Shown here piece by piece: positions 43,886 to 55,425 of a stretch of DNA of 64,000 nt. The position numbers and the translations under genes were made by a program. Every line of letters begins with the position of its first letter. Within the stretch, counting starts at the first letter, position 1. Origin of the DNA: Paragorgia papillata (Eukaryota > Cnidaria > Anthozoa > Scleralcyonacea > Coralliidae); the NCBI GenBank assembly GCA_035771165.1, contig JAWNZC010000012.1:972501-1036500 (forward strand), read 5' to 3'. Under the pieces are notes generated by a model. It worked only from the letters and a program-made list of their open reading frames with translations, was not told the DNA's origin and searched no databases.

Positions 43886-44540
43886 TATAAATTTACAATT
43901 TTCTATCACAAATCCTTGAATTTCATTGGCTATCGCAGGAGTTAGTATTCACTGATAGAAACCTCTGGCGATAAGCCAATGAAAAGCCTTCTTTTAACGA
44001 AATTAACCAATGACCAAATCACCAAATGCGTAGTATATCACGAGCAATAGTCATTAGAGCCAGTGGTTGTTCTGTTAAGCAACAATGGCGCCGAAATTAT
44101 AATCGGTGGGCACATAACAGAAAGAAATTGAACATTTAGGCAAAGCAGTAAATTCTACAGAAAACAAAAACGGCTATAAAACAGTTAGAATGGAAATTAT
44201 TAATGGTAAGATCGTTAAATTGTTTTTTTCTCTGTTCGTTTCTCTGTTCAACTTTTTGTCACTTTTACATATCAAATGGAAATATGTTGTTTGAATATTG
44301 CCAGTACATGAAAACCCATGCTAAATTATGCAAGAAAACTTTACTTTCCATCAGATACCGTACGGGACCAAAGAAATGTCCGAAATGACTGTTGAACGTC
44401 TGTTGTTGCAATTAAAAAATGTATTAAAGGAGCCTCAAAGAATACGTTATGGTCGAAAATTTATTTAACTTTTGTTGGTAAATTTATCTTCGCCTCGATG
44501 ATATTCGCTCATAGAAAACTCGGGTTCGTTGTCTAATTGT
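43886..44540. other. Segment interrupting the tandem array
   Basis: 655 bases lacking the repeat, placed inside one unit (GTATAACTGAGATTAGTAT before, AGTATGTTAAATTCAAC after). No terminal inverted repeat or recognised ORF. A plus-strand 61-codon frame at 44203 has no known motif. Confidence 0.5.
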
Positions 44541-44800
44541 TAAGTATAGTATGTTAAATTCAACATGAACAATAACTGTCATTCAAACTCTGGACGCCGT
44601 ATAAAACTAAACTCTTTACTTCTAATGTATTGCTTCTTCAGTATAACCAAGAGTAGTATGTCCAAACCAACATGAACAATAACTGTCATTCAAACTCTAG
44701 GCGCCGTATAAAACTAAACTCTTTACTTCTAATGTATTGCTTCTCCTGTATAACTGAGAGTAATATGTCCAAACCAACATGAACAATATATAGTTAAAAC
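44541..44800 (+). repeat. About 108-bp tandem repeat array, part 2
   Basis: Two more units and partial ends of the same repeat as 43386-43885. Confidence 0.9.
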
Positions 44801-44854
44801 TAAACTCAAGAATGAACTCGCGGCCATCGTAGCGATCATATGAAAACCACTGAC

Positions 44855-44905
44855 GCAACGATCGTCGAGATATAAAATATTCTATCTCGACGATCGTTGC
44901 GTTTT
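44855..44905. repeat. Perfect 20-bp-stem hairpin
   Basis: GCAACGATCGTCGAGATA then TAAAATATTC then TATCTCGACGATCGTTGC. Confidence 0.9.
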
Positions 44906-45099
44906 ATATGGAAACGGTAATTTTGCAATCTGAGCGATCTTGGCGATCAGTATATGTATCCCAGCGGAACATTATGTAAAACAATGCCGCGATCAGCCGC
45001 ATGAGCGATATTTAGGGACTTTAAGGCTTGCCCTAAACGTCGCACAATAGACGAATTTAATTCAGACGAATTTAATTGTTTGAATTTTATTCGACGAAA

Positions 45100-46190
45100 C
45101 TGCGACGTATAACTCGATTCAATGCGACACACGAATTAAATTCGTCTCAGCAATTAAATTCAAATTAAATGTTTCGCTTCTGTCTGTGACAATTCAGCGC
45201 CTGCGCCACGTTTTCAAGAAGTCGTTTTCAGGCTCCACGAGTCCAAAATTCGACTAAAATTCGACGTTTAACTCGACGTCGCATTTAGGTCGCATTGCCG
45301 TCGAAGTAGCCTCCTTCGCAGACGTTCTTATGGCTCGCTTATACCTCCCCATGTACTAACGTCTGCTTACCCGAGAGCTACATTCCATTCCCTTTGTGTA
45401 CATGGACCAATGAAGTTGGGCTGGTGTTGTTATGTGTAATTTGTTTAGTCGAAAGCTAATATTTTGAAAAGTTTAGCCTAGAACTTGACGAAATTTACGA
45501 AGAATATTGTTTTGACTATGTTCTTGCTACCTATATGCAAACATGCAAATAAGCGTGAAAGTCAGTGTAAAGCGTAAGAGCGTTAAGAGAAATTTAAGAT
45601 TGTAAACAAAAGCTCAAAGGTGTTTAGCGTCTGAAGCGACTGGCCGACTGCCCGAATTAGTTTACTTGAAAGCTAATATCTAGCTTACTATAGCTCAGAG
45701 CTTGTCCAGACATGCGTGTATCTACTGCGTTCAATCATGCCTATAGCTACTATGGTAAAACAAAGTTGTAATTACTGTATGTACTTGTAGTGTAGTGTAG
45801 TGTACTTGTATTCAAAGCTGAACAAGATTTTTGTCAAGATTGTCGATGCTAGCCATGCTGTGTTTTTACCTTAAGAAAGGAACTCAGAGCTCAGAGTAAA
45901 GCCATCAAAGCACAGGAGGCTGAGCACTAACAACTCTACTCATATCCGGCACAGAAGCATGAGTAATTTTAATACAGTACATCAATAACTCACAAAATTT
46001 GACTAATAAAGTATTTAAATAACTTTGTTACAACAATTTGTCAAATAATAATGCAATCCAGTTGGTAGGTAAAGGAAAATCGTTTGAGATAACATGAGCA
46101 TCTGAAGTATGACTGCTGTAAAGTTTAAAAATAATGAAGTTGTGAACGAAGATCTCCAATTAATTGTTCTTCAAGAGTAGACATATACAT
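45100..46190. other. No gene recognised
   Basis: Repeated AATTAAATTCGTC/GACGAATTTAA strings up to about 45160 (subterminal to the block end), then plain sequence with a short TGTAG repeat at 45786. Confidence 0.45.
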
Positions 46191-46194
46191 ACTG

Positions 46195-46436
46195 TATACA
46201 GCTAAATCAATTAAGGTTGTCCTGGCCAAAGCCAAACTGCTAAAGCCAAAAGGTCAAAGCCAAGGGCGAAAATTGGCTCGTTAATAATCCCCAGAGAGGC
46301 AAGGTTGGTTTATTTGTATGATCTTGGCTTATAAATATAGTACTTCGCTATTTAAATAGTAATTCCCATCGGACTTTTCGCGCTTTGTTTTGACTTTTTG
46401 GCTTTGGCCAGGACAACCTTAATTGATTTAGCTGTA
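46195..46436. mobile_element. MITE with about 45-bp TIR
   Basis: ATACAGCTAAATCAATTAAGG then TTGTCCTGGCCAAAGCCAAA at the left; exact complement at the right. Inside, GGTCAAAGCC and TTTTGGCTTT repeats. TTAA occurs symmetrically within the repeats. Confidence 0.8.
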
Positions 46437-46439
46437 TGC

Positions 46440-48085
46440 CTGCATGCAGTAAAAGGTAGAATAAATGTTTGGCATTTATGACATACACTTTTGCATGACA
46501 TTGACAACTGCAGCATACAATTTAATTACCCCATTATAAATATAAAGGCTTGCCGTTTCACACTCTCTACATAGCCTGTCACTGACATTTGACTATTGTA
46601 CATATGTTATTTAATAGCATAATAATTTCGCTCGTGGACTACCACAGGTTTTGCACATTGTTGCTTGATCATGAAGCTAGTTTTGTTTTCTTAGAAGAAA
46701 ATTTCATTTCTGTTCAGCAATGCACAGCCTTGTCAGTTTACAAAGCTCGATCAGACTGCTGAATACAAGTAAACATGTTGGCCATATAAATTAATTGCCT
46801 CGTCTGAATATGAAATTGTCCAAAAACTATTAAGAGGCTTTCAAAAACTTATCATCATTCCAACAACGTCTATAGTACATCACATTTAAAAATTGACAAC
46901 GATTCATACTTAAAATACGTACTAAGCTTGTATAAAAAACTTCTATTCTTGAAATAAATATCTCGCTCCTTCAAAAATCTCGCCACAGCATTGACTTACA
47001 TGAAGTACTTGGTTTACAATTTTGGCTTCGGCGGTTTGTCGGCGGTCAATCGTTTAATTCCGTGTTTTGATTGGCTCCAAAGGCATTCTTTTGTTAACTT
47101 AACCTTACACGCACGACAGCAATGTATCTACTAGCGCATGCGCAGTAGATACAAAAAGCCACAAGTGTCGGCGACATGTATCTAACGGATAATAAATTTT
47201 ACGGGGATGTCTGGCCATGTCTGGATAGCAACCTCGATGTTATTCAACTTCATATTCCAGGCAGTGGACAATATCATCTTATTGATTCTATTTAGTATTT
47301 ACGCAAAAATTTTACTAAACTATAAGCATTAAGCAAGGGAGCCTGGTTAGGCTAGCTGTACCACGTGACAAAATATGCTATTATCACTCAAAATTCGTGT
47401 CACGTGATGCGGTAGCTGCATTGATTCAAAAACAGTGTTGTGGTCTGGAAACTTCACGTTGAAAGTATTCCGTTCTCATGAGGCGGTGGAAGCGAGTGGG
47501 GCTGGAGGGGCTAACGCCCCCCAACTTTGTAAAAGTGAAAAATAGGGGGGTCCCCCCTGCCTTTGCGCCGAAGGTAAGGGAGATTATACGTTGAATATTA
47601 ATACATGCTCGATATATGGCATTTTGAAAATTCCATATCATTGCAGGATGACAATCGTAAGAAAAATCGTGTCGTGTGATGTCCGCGTGAGATAGGTTTG
47701 GTAGGGGGGGCTGAACTTCGAACGCAGAAGGCGCGAGAAATCTTCAGGGGGTCCGGGAAAATTTTGAAATCTAGAGTCTCTGAAATATGGCATTTCCTGC
47801 GTTTTGGGGGAAGATTTTACAGAATCTCAAAGGTTATAAAACCTTTACCGTCCACAACAATTTTTTCATCATTTATTTTATTCGTCCGTTCTTAATTCTT
47901 TGTCAGCCGCCTATGTCCGTTCTGCGACGTCTGTTAGTTCTTTTTTTGTAATATTGCTTTTAAATACTAGTTTGGAGACATGCCTGGTGTAGAAAGCAGT
48001 GGATTTCACTCTTTAAATCCCGGTCGTTGGCGCAGACTGGTGACTGGCGAGCTCGCAAAAGACAAAATCTCTTTTCCCCCGTGGA
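46440..48085. other. No gene recognised
   Basis: Includes an inverted pair CACGTGACA...GTCACGTG at 47362-47406 and a G-rich GGGGGGTCCCCCC palindrome near 47546. No exon or domain seen. Confidence 0.45.
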
Positions 48086-48089
48086 TAGC

Positions 48090-48872
48090 CCCGACGCAAT
48101 CTCGTACCCAGAGCCTGCGATCCTTTTGGTCATTACCAAGGAACGGAGGCTCTGGGAAACTCCGATGAAAAACACCCCAAAATTGGGTTTTTGTTCCCAG
48201 TCCTCTGGTTCCCAGTTCCCTATAATTTGTAACAATCATCGACGATCGTTCGCTTGTTCGAAGACCAGGAAAAATATTTGTTTACCGATAAAAAAGGCCC
48301 AACATGTTTTACAAAGCTCTCGACAATACAATCGATACAAATGGCCTTTCTTCGCTTTTCTCAAAATCGTCAACCAGACGATTTGACGAGTGTGTTTTAA
48401 ATGTTCGCGTCGCCGTCAGCACTCGGCAGTACTCGGCTCAGCCGCTCAGGTAAGAAATTGTACTTTTTGCCAGGAATTTTCGCTAAACTACATCGACCTT
48501 GTATTCTCTAATATAATTCAGTTAAAGTTCTGAGACGAAACTGCGAAGAATTACGAGACGAGTCAGACGATGGATGTTTGTTGGGCGACGAAGCGACAAT
48601 AATAATAGTTTTAACTTGTAAATTGTCGGTATTTTTGCTGTTTTGAATTATTTCATGTGTTCAATTATATTTTGGGTCTGTCGTGTATAATTATGTGTTA
48701 CAGAACGTCGACAAATCGATTAAACAAGTTAGCAACGCGCACACTATTTGAAATTTTACTGTTTTTAAACTAACCAATCAGATGACGAGTTTCATCGGAG
48801 TTTCCCAGAGCCTCTGATTCTTGGTAGTAGCCAAAAGGATCGCAGGCGCTGGGTACGAGATTGGCCCCGACG
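48090..48872. mobile_element. Element with CTCGTACCCAG termini
   Basis: GCCCCGACGCAATCTCGTAC with CCAGAGCCTGCGATCC at the left is complemented at 48842-48872. An adjoining inverted segment (GGCTCTGGGAAACTCCGATG) is complemented at 48790-48815. The 620-base interior has no recognised coding. Related to 37818-38153. Confidence 0.75.
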
Positions 48873-49124
48873 GAGAAAAGAGGGTCCAGTCTTTTTTGCA
48901 TGCGCACGCGTCATCTATGTCCAATCAATGCTTCACGCATTCACGTACGCCGCTGCGAAAACCCTTGGTTTACTAAATGCAAACCGAAAGCAATAGGCGA
49001 GGATATGGCGTTCATGGATCGACAATGTCGTATTTGTAAATTACGGCGATTATATATATACACCAGCTGCTTTGCCGGCTGCTTTTCGAAGCTTACAATA
49101 TATAGATCAGGGGCCGGTTGTACG

Positions 49125-49205
49125 AAGCCTGGATAGTTTATCCGGTGGATAAGGCCTATCCAGTGGATAAATCTGCTATCCGGTGGATAGTTATCCACTG
49201 AATAC
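49125..49205. repeat. GGATAA/TTATCC repeat cluster
   Basis: Seven copies of TATCC or GGATA in both orientations after GGGGCCGGTTGTACGAAG. A recurrent MITE-end type in invertebrates. Confidence 0.6.
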
Positions 49206-49405
49206 GAACATAGATAATGTACGAAGCATAGATAATGGTTCAGCGAAGTCGACGCCAACGTGTGAAAAGGGAGGATCAGCCGATACTCGATCACTCGGCA
49301 GTTCGTCGGATTGTATAGCTTTGAAAGGAGTTCCTTCGAACTTGCGACAAATTTTACAGCCTCGATAAAACACATATGGATTAAGACAAGACAAAGATGG
49401 TTATA

Positions 49406-49434
49406 TTTCGACTTAATTACAAAGTCATCATCAG
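49406..49434 (-). ncRNA. Hammerhead-like motif downstream of a Penelope remnant
   Basis: The minus strand reads CTGATGA, T, GACTT-TGTAATT-AAGTC (5-bp stem II), GAAA. It lies on the same strand as, and about 0.6 kb downstream of, the Penelope remnant at 49950-50300. Confidence 0.55.
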
Positions 49435-49539
49435 ACCAAGTGACTATAAAATTAAATATATACGTTCTTTATATTTACAAGGGAATAAAACTGATAATAG
49501 GCTTAGTGTTAAATTACACGGTGGAAGTAGGATTACAAA

Positions 49540-49583
49540 ATTTAAATTCAAAATTTAAATTCAAAATTTTAAATTTTGAAAAT
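49540..49583. repeat. AAATTTAAATTCAAAATTT palindromic repeats
   Basis: Three overlapping copies of AAATTTAAATTC/AAAATTTTAAATTT. Confidence 0.8.
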
Positions 49584-49904
49584 ATACAAAAGAAGTGATA
49601 AGCTAACGCTTTATAGTACAAATCTGATAAGTATACATAATGATATTATCTATGGAAATAGTGCTAACTCCTCACTGGCTTTAAGGCCAAAGTTCAGTTC
49701 TGGTTTATTTATTGTACTTAATATGAAATGCTACGAGAAAAAGAAGAAAGTTAGGGCTATAAGATCTACACGACTGAAGAATTTTAAAATTATGAAGAAT
49801 GAGATCGGTGATAGTGAAAGAAATATGAAGAGGAGAAGAAAGAGTATCATTTAACCGTTCAAATAAATTGTTAACTAAATGTTGTCCAGATTCGCAATTG
49901 GTTA

Positions 49905-50310
49905 AGTGTTGAGCAACAGTTAGTGTTTAGGGGTGTGCCATGTTCAATAAGTCGTTATTGAGAAAGCGATCTGTCTTACCAATGTATTTAGAACCGCAGC
50001 CTGGGCAAGAAATCTGATAAACAACGTTACTGCGAAAAAAAGGTTAGGAATTTTGTCTTTATTTGCGAGAAAATAAGAAACATTTTTAGTATTGTAAATG
50101 ACAATAAAATTAACAGGTTCTTTAAGGCAACGGCGAATTTTCTTAATGCAAGACTTAACTAGGTTTTCACCAAGGTTACCGAGATATAGAATACGAAACC
50201 AAATTTTTGGAAGATTATCTTCTTGCTTATCAACACAAGTAGACGAAGCCGAAGAAAGATGTTTTTTCTTTAATTTATTAAGCAAAAGGTTTTTGATGCT
50301 GTTAGGAAAA
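49905..50310 (-). pseudogene. Penelope-like nuclease remnant (third lineage)
   Basis: The minus strand reads LLNKLKKKHLSSAS, WFRILYLGNLGENLVKS, VNFIVIYNTKNVSYFLANKD, then after a one-base shift VVYQISCPGCGSKYIGKTDR and a stop. LPYLG-type linker, then the GIY-like VYQI and YIG motifs with CPGC. The RT and the end of the nuclease are lost. Confidence 0.75.
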
Positions 50311-50351
50311 CCGACATCCTGTGTTAGGTAAATTGGGAAAAACAGGAAACA

Positions 50352-50712
50352 TGGGAAGCACGGGTGGCGTGTGCCGTTAGGGCGCTGCCTCTCACCGCTG
50401 TAGTTAAGCCCAGTTGGACGGGGTTAGTACTTGGATGGGTGACCGTCTGGGAATAATCCCGTTCTCGAACTTGAATTTCATCTGAGTAGAGTTTAGTTGG
50501 TCTCTTCTGTGCTTCGAGGGTTTTCCGCAGGGTTCTGCGGTTTTCCTCCCTCCGTAAAATCAACACTTAGGTCTTAGCTTATGTCGTGCACTTTTAACAT
50601 GAGCCTCTGGCTCGGATGGTTGGGTGACCACATCCTACATCCTGTGGTTACGACGTTAAATAAATCATTACTCATTACTCATTACTCATTACTCATTACT
50701 CATTACTCATTA
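50352..50712 (+). repeat. 5S-rRNA-derived SINE (SINE3-like) with CATTACT tail
   Basis: 50400-50462 contains GTAGTTAAGC, GGTTAGTACTTGGATGGG and TGACCGTCTGGGAATA, the internal control region (A box, intermediate element, C box) of 5S rRNA. A non-rRNA body with GGTTTTCCTCC follows, and the 3' end is about eight tandem (CATTACT) units. The 5' quarter of the 5S part is diverged, so it is not a functional 5S gene. Confidence 0.85.
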
Positions 50713-52150
50713 CTCATTACTCAAAGCGGTCGCTAATCGCATTGTTAAGAGAATGCGACACTATATCGCTTTCGTTCTAATCTTTACTATGTTAGACTCT
50801 GGTAACACATGCATTGATTTGTCTCAACAATGATCAACGCGCTTTTTGAATAAGTATTGTATACGCCTACATGTAACTCAAGCATGCAGTGCCAAGTACA
50901 GTTGATTTCTGCGTATAAACATATAGCTAAGACATCTTGGCCGAGGGCCTAACATGTCAACAGTACACTTGAAACATTTAAAATTAAGGCTATTCAGATT
51001 TCAGGAAAATCTTGATTCGAAGCCAAACAAGCACTCGCTCTGCCTCTTCGTCCATGGGAGGCTTGTCGTTTGAGCGAGAAAGTCGAGGCGCGTTACGGAA
51101 TAATTATAATAACACTTTGCGCGTATGGTTTTATTTACGCGATGCTGAACAGTAATACTAAACACGAAAAAGTATATTGCATGTCAATGGGCAACTGAGC
51201 ACTGACCAATGACCGCGCGCTTGCGCTCATGACATAGCGGATATGGTTTAGCAACCAGTATCCGCAAAAAACGAACTTGTCCGTCTTGTCCTGCTATAAA
51301 TTGTAAGAAATTCGTGTCGTGTGTTGTCAATCAGAAATTTATGTGTTGTGAGTGTGTTGTTTGCGTCATTGTGTTTACTGTAGCTGCACCGGCCATTAAA
51401 CGCAGTAAATACATGCACGCCTGAGCGTGCCTATTTTTAATAATAATATAACCCTTGAGAAGATTGTAGACGCTTAATATCCTGATTCTTTCTTTCGGCA
51501 AAATGATGTCAGCAAAGCTTTGAATGTTTGGAGTTTGTATGCTTCGTAGTATACATATTAAAAAGTCGCATTTTGATTTACAAATAGTATATATTTCCGC
51601 AGTGCGCATATTAAACTCTCCACCTTCAATTCCGCGGATTTCCTTCGAGAACCGTGGTTCAAGACACTCTTGAATTCACTCTTTACTTATCCGGTTTCAG
51701 TGGCAGTAACTGAAATATTCGTGTGCTATAAATTACCAACAATAAACATCCAAGAACTCACTCGACTCTGCGGCGATCGCCTTTATAAATGGCTTCACTC
51801 TCGGCTTCAACTGACCATGAAAAATGCGTTTCTCTTCTAAAGCGACTGAAAATTCTTCCACAACATGTTGCCAAAGGACATGTTCAAAGCCCATATCAAG
51901 TTTAATGTTTAAATTTCAAGTGACGGAAAAAGCTCTCGTTTCTATCAAGTGCTAAGAACTCTCTTTATATATGTATCACGTTTCAATGTTTACGAAGCAA
52001 TCCAGCTAGCGCATCACGTGACAGGTTTTTTCGATGGTTCCCGACATCATTTTGGCGCCCCTATTGGAAAGAATTTGCTGCTCGGGTAAGCAGCCGGTAG
52101 TGGGGGGAGTGAGAACGAACACGAACTGACGGTTGTGAAAAAGACTACAG
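50713..52150. other. No gene recognised
   Basis: Plain sequence inside the 7.2-kb block; no repeats with clear ends and no coding frame with familiar motifs. Confidence 0.4.
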
Positions 52151-52560
52151 ACGAAGTTAATTCGAATTAAATTCGTCTGAATTAGATTCGTCTATTGTGC
52201 GATGTTTAGCGCAGGCCTAAGATCCATGACGCGGCAAGCTTGAAATCCACTCATGGCACCGTCAAGCCAACTGTCCAATTATAACGTACTGTTTCTTGAG
52301 TATAACTGAGCAGCATAGTTTTTTTCAGATTTTTGCTGTATAAGCCGTCGTATAAAGGACAACGACGGCAGTCTAAACTTCAGTATCTACCAGAAACTAC
52401 GAATCCATTGAATGCTCAAAGTTTGTTTTTTGACATCCAGAAGCTTTAGAGTTCTAAAACAATTTTGTCGCATAGTTTGAAGTCAACTAACATGTTTCGC
52501 CGTATCACGAGTTAACGTCGCCCTGAAGACGTGAATTCGTAAAAATGATATGAATAACAT

Positions 52561-52914
52561 TAGGGACCTTACGATGCAAGGACGACGACGGCGGTTAAAA
52601 AGCAACATAAATTTTATAATTAAATAAAATCACGGCTGACTGACTACTATATTTGATATTTGAAGCTATAGTTTAATGACAAAACGTCCCAGTACTGCTA
52701 AAATGATTAAATCTTAAGCAACAGTTCTCATCTTTAGTGAGTTGACGTCGTCCTGAAGACTCGTGAAAAAGTGGCGTTGTATAAAGAACAAGGACGTCGC
52801 TGAGATTATACTCTGGGGACGAAAAATTCTTTATTCTCTTTGTTTTTCAACTAGAACTCTTTTGTTTAAGAGACGACGTCGTTGAAGTTGCCGTCGTATT
52901 TCGTAAGGTCCCTG
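52561..52914. mobile_element. MITE with (C/T)AGGGACCTTACGA termini
   Basis: TAGGGACCTTACGA at the left and TCGTAAGGTCCCTG at the right. ACGACGACGGC and GCCGTCGT strings lie just inside. CAGGGA-type ends are common in hAT-like elements. Truncated relatives start at 41500 and 45012. Confidence 0.7.
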
Positions 52915-53391
52915 TGTTGTATGTAGAACGAGGACGGCGTTAGGATTACTCTTGGACTAAAAATTATTCATTTTCTTTGTTGTGTGAGAAAAATTCTATT
53001 GTATTAAGAACATAGTAGCATGTCAAAACCAACACGAAAAAAGATGATCAAATTCATAGCGCTGTAAAGCTACACTTCTTTGCTTGAACTCATCATTCCA
53101 GTGCAAGTTTCCAGAGGTGAATACAACCATCTGGCATAATACTGCCCAATTCGGACAGCAAAGAGTCAGAAAGATATAGTATCTAATAAAGTATTGTTTT
53201 GTCAGTATGACAAAATAAACCTACTCCAAAAGCCACCAACGGTAAAATAATAAAAACTAAAAATTTGCCATTCAAGTTCATCGCGCTTTAACCATGTCGT
53301 TCTATTCTAAAATGTCGCTTTAGTCTTCAGTATTTATTTCATAGACATCAACAATAAAACAGATGTTAGGCATTAAACGACAAAAACTCAC

Positions 53392-53434
53392 CGTTCAGCT
53401 GCGACATCAAGTCATGGCAAGAATCTTTCGCTGG
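53392..53434 (-). CDS. Gene B exon 2 (linker)
   Basis: A 43-base exon, TTATTAG acceptor and ACG/GTGAGT donor, reading PAKDSCHDLMSQLN and ending in phase 1. That matches the phase of the Cys-rich exon at 40447, about 13 kb downstream in the transcript. Its counterpart in gene A lacks the DSCH residues. Confidence 0.65.
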
Positions 53435-53524
53435 CTAATAAAAAACACAATAAAAGTAATTTGTAAGATAAAAAATAACATCAACTGAGAAATTGTACTT
53501 CGAAGTAAAACTGAAGTAACCTAC

Positions 53525-53584
53525 TGAAGCAGCGTGTACTGAAATTTCTTTGAAAAGTAGAATGAGCAGAATAAGGAAAGCCAT
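53525..53584 (-). CDS. Gene B exon 1: signal peptide
   Basis: ATG at 53584 opens 20 codons starting MAFLILLILLFKEISVHAA, a strong signal peptide, ending at a TCA/GTAGGT donor. An upstream in-frame ATG 36 bases earlier exists but is not shared with gene A, so 53584 is preferred. A TATATATATA box lies about 45 bases upstream. The protein enters the secretory pathway; with the downstream GPS exon this implies a cell-surface receptor or secreted adhesive protein. Confidence 0.7.
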
Positions 53585-53627
53585 TTTCACACTCCAAGCG
53601 AAAGGACTTGAGTTGAGCAAGTCCCTT

Positions 53628-53642
53628 GTATATATATATATT
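53628..53642 (-). promoter_or_regulatory. Possible TATA box of gene B
   Basis: A TATATATATATAC run 45-58 bases upstream of the signal-peptide ATG. A shorter TATATAT lies at a similar place upstream of gene A. It could equally be a chance TA run. Confidence 0.3.
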
Positions 53643-53950
53643 GTTTGTTATATCTTGTTTACCGCTGTTTATAAGACAGCATATATTTAACGCCACCAAA
53701 ACGAGTCCATATTTAAAAAAGAACACTATTAAGATTGTCATGCATGTAAACAGTTTAAGGGCCGTTTGACGTTCTTGAAGTGGCCAAAAGCACGACGAAC
53801 AAGAGGGCACTTGGAGATTGCATATACAGTACCTCCGCCGGCTGGTTATTCGAGATGTTTAACCCTTTGACTCCTAGTATTTTACTCTGGCTGTACACCA
53901 GACGATTTTACTCGTCAAGGGAAGACCCCTGGTATAGCTAAGGGGTTAAA

Positions 53951-54290
53951 AAGAAAACGAGTCATCCCACCACTAACATATGTAACAAGTTATATGTAAG
54001 TTCAGTTATTCTACTATTAAGACAAAGGACAATAGACAAAGAACAATGTAAGGTGGAGTTTCCGGACAAAGCCCAAGAGACTAATTGACCTGGTGTTAGA
54101 TCAGCCAATGTGTATGTGACCGTAGAGAGCGAAGGTTGCATGTAAATAAAAGGAGTTTGTAAATAAAAGGAGTGTTCTCCAAAGCTCGGCACGTTACACA
54201 TGCAGGCTATAGCTCAAGAGACTATGCACCTGTATGAATGAATAAAATGCTTCATTGCACTCGTAAATAAGTAAGTAAGCGACCTTATTT
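53951..54290. other. No gene recognised; upstream flank of gene B
   Basis: Contains a GTAAATAAAAGGAGT direct repeat at 54141 and 54158. Nothing else of note. Confidence 0.4.
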
Positions 54291-54309
54291 ATTGAGGGTA
54301 GCACATGAC

Positions 54310-54630
54310 AGTACACTCGAAATCTCGACGTGTCATTAGCGCGTTTTTTACACACGCCACTGTGTTTTTATAACACGTTGCCGTGTTGGGAAAATTCTAC
54401 AAAACCCCAGTGTGTTCTTTTTTTTTAAATAATGTGTTGCAGGAACACGTCTAAAGAGAAACAAGGTGTCAAAACAACACGTCAAATTTTACGGCAACAC
54501 GTCACCAAAAGTAAAGAACACGTCAGAAAATTCCCCACAATACATTAAAATCGTCAAAATTGGTTCAATAACACACCAGTGTGTCGCAGCGACACGCCGC
54601 GGCCAAGCCAACACGGCCGGTTCAACACCA
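54310..54630. repeat. ACACG/CGTGT motif cluster
   Basis: About fifteen AACACG, CGTGTT or ACACGTC strings in both orientations across 300 bases, probably a degenerate MITE with internal repeats. It directly precedes the hAT-like MITE. Confidence 0.6.
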
Positions 54631-54635
54631 CAGTT

Positions 54636-54918
54636 CAGGGGCGGATCCAGGATTTTTTGAAAGAGGGGGTTGACACCTCTAGGGGGTTTCCAGGGGTATG
54701 CTCCCCCGGAAATTTTTTGATTTCTGATACCCTGAAATGCTATTTCCTGCATTTTGGGGACAATATTAGGATCAGAAATAGTGATTTTTATACGCTATAT
54801 TATACACTAAACACAATTTATATATTATATAATATAATATATCGTTCAAACTCAAAGAATACATATATAATTGGCCAGGGGGGTTGCAACCCCCATAACC
54901 CCCCTGGATCCGCCACTG
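54636..54918. mobile_element. hAT-like MITE with CAGGGGCGGATCCAGG termini
   Basis: CAGGGGCGGATCCAGG at the left and CCTGGATCCGCCACTG at the right, flanked by CAGTT on both sides. CAGTGGCGGATCC-type ends are widespread in animal non-autonomous elements. The interior is GGGGGTT/AACCCCC near the ends and TATATAAT-rich in the middle. Confidence 0.8.
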
Positions 54919-55214
54919 CAGTTTAATATTATTCCCGCTCGAAGCACGCCCTCACAATAACACTCACTCCACACGGTCTTCGGACTGTGTGTGTTATTTC
55001 CGGCGGAAATACGTAGTCTGTTTTTAGCTCAATCTCCGACACACTCCCATGTATATTCTCGTCAGAGATATACATGCTAACACTCATCTCACGTAATCTC
55101 ACACTAAATTTACTTTAATAACAAAGAATTTTAACAAAACAAGTTTAAGTTGTTGAAATACTTGACAAAGGGCCTCTCGGAAATGCCATTTCCTGCATTC
55201 TGAGGAGTGATTTT

Positions 55215-55425
55215 TAAGAACACTTTTTATGCTGCCTGTCATGTGACGTGTGGCCTTTGAGAATGTGCTGGGATGTTCTCAAATTCTTTGTGGGCAGCAT
55301 GTGCCATGTTACATGTGTGTCTGTGCATGTGTTTGTTTGTTTTGTTTGTGTAAAAATGTTTACAATGAATGTTGAGTTTGGGAATGTATTTTTATGCTGC
55401 CTGCCATGTGACGTGGCTTTGTCAC
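55215..55425 (+). repeat. 165-bp spaced direct repeat TTTATGCTGCCTG
   Basis: TTTATGCTGCCTGTCATGTG at 55226 and TTTATGCTGCCTGCCATGTG at 55390, each followed by ACGTG. Function unknown. Confidence 0.75.

Larger units (their letters stand above)
45020..52220. mobile_element. 7.2-kb block bounded by inverted repeats
   Basis: The left end 45020-45078 (CTAAACGTCGCACAATAGAC, then GAATTTAATTCAGACGAA) is faced by its reverse complement at 52165-52220 with few differences. Further inside, CTGCTTACCCGAG (45364) faces CTCGGGTAAGCAG (52083). The interior carries a Penelope remnant, a 5S-SINE and MITEs, but no recognised transposase. Either a large composite transposon or two independent MITE ends. Confidence 0.45.
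53000..53950. repeat. Segmental duplication, copy B (with 4370-5450)
   Basis: Covers exons 1-2 of gene B and flanks. It lacks the MITE present at 4535 in copy A. Confidence 0.8.

Noticed and set aside
48027..48386. 119-codon plus frame
   Set aside because: Covers the inverted end of a MITE and overlaps other frames of similar length; no motif.
50380..50465. Functional 5S rRNA gene
   Set aside because: Only the internal promoter half is conserved and it runs into a SINE body with a tandem-repeat tail instead of a T-run terminator.
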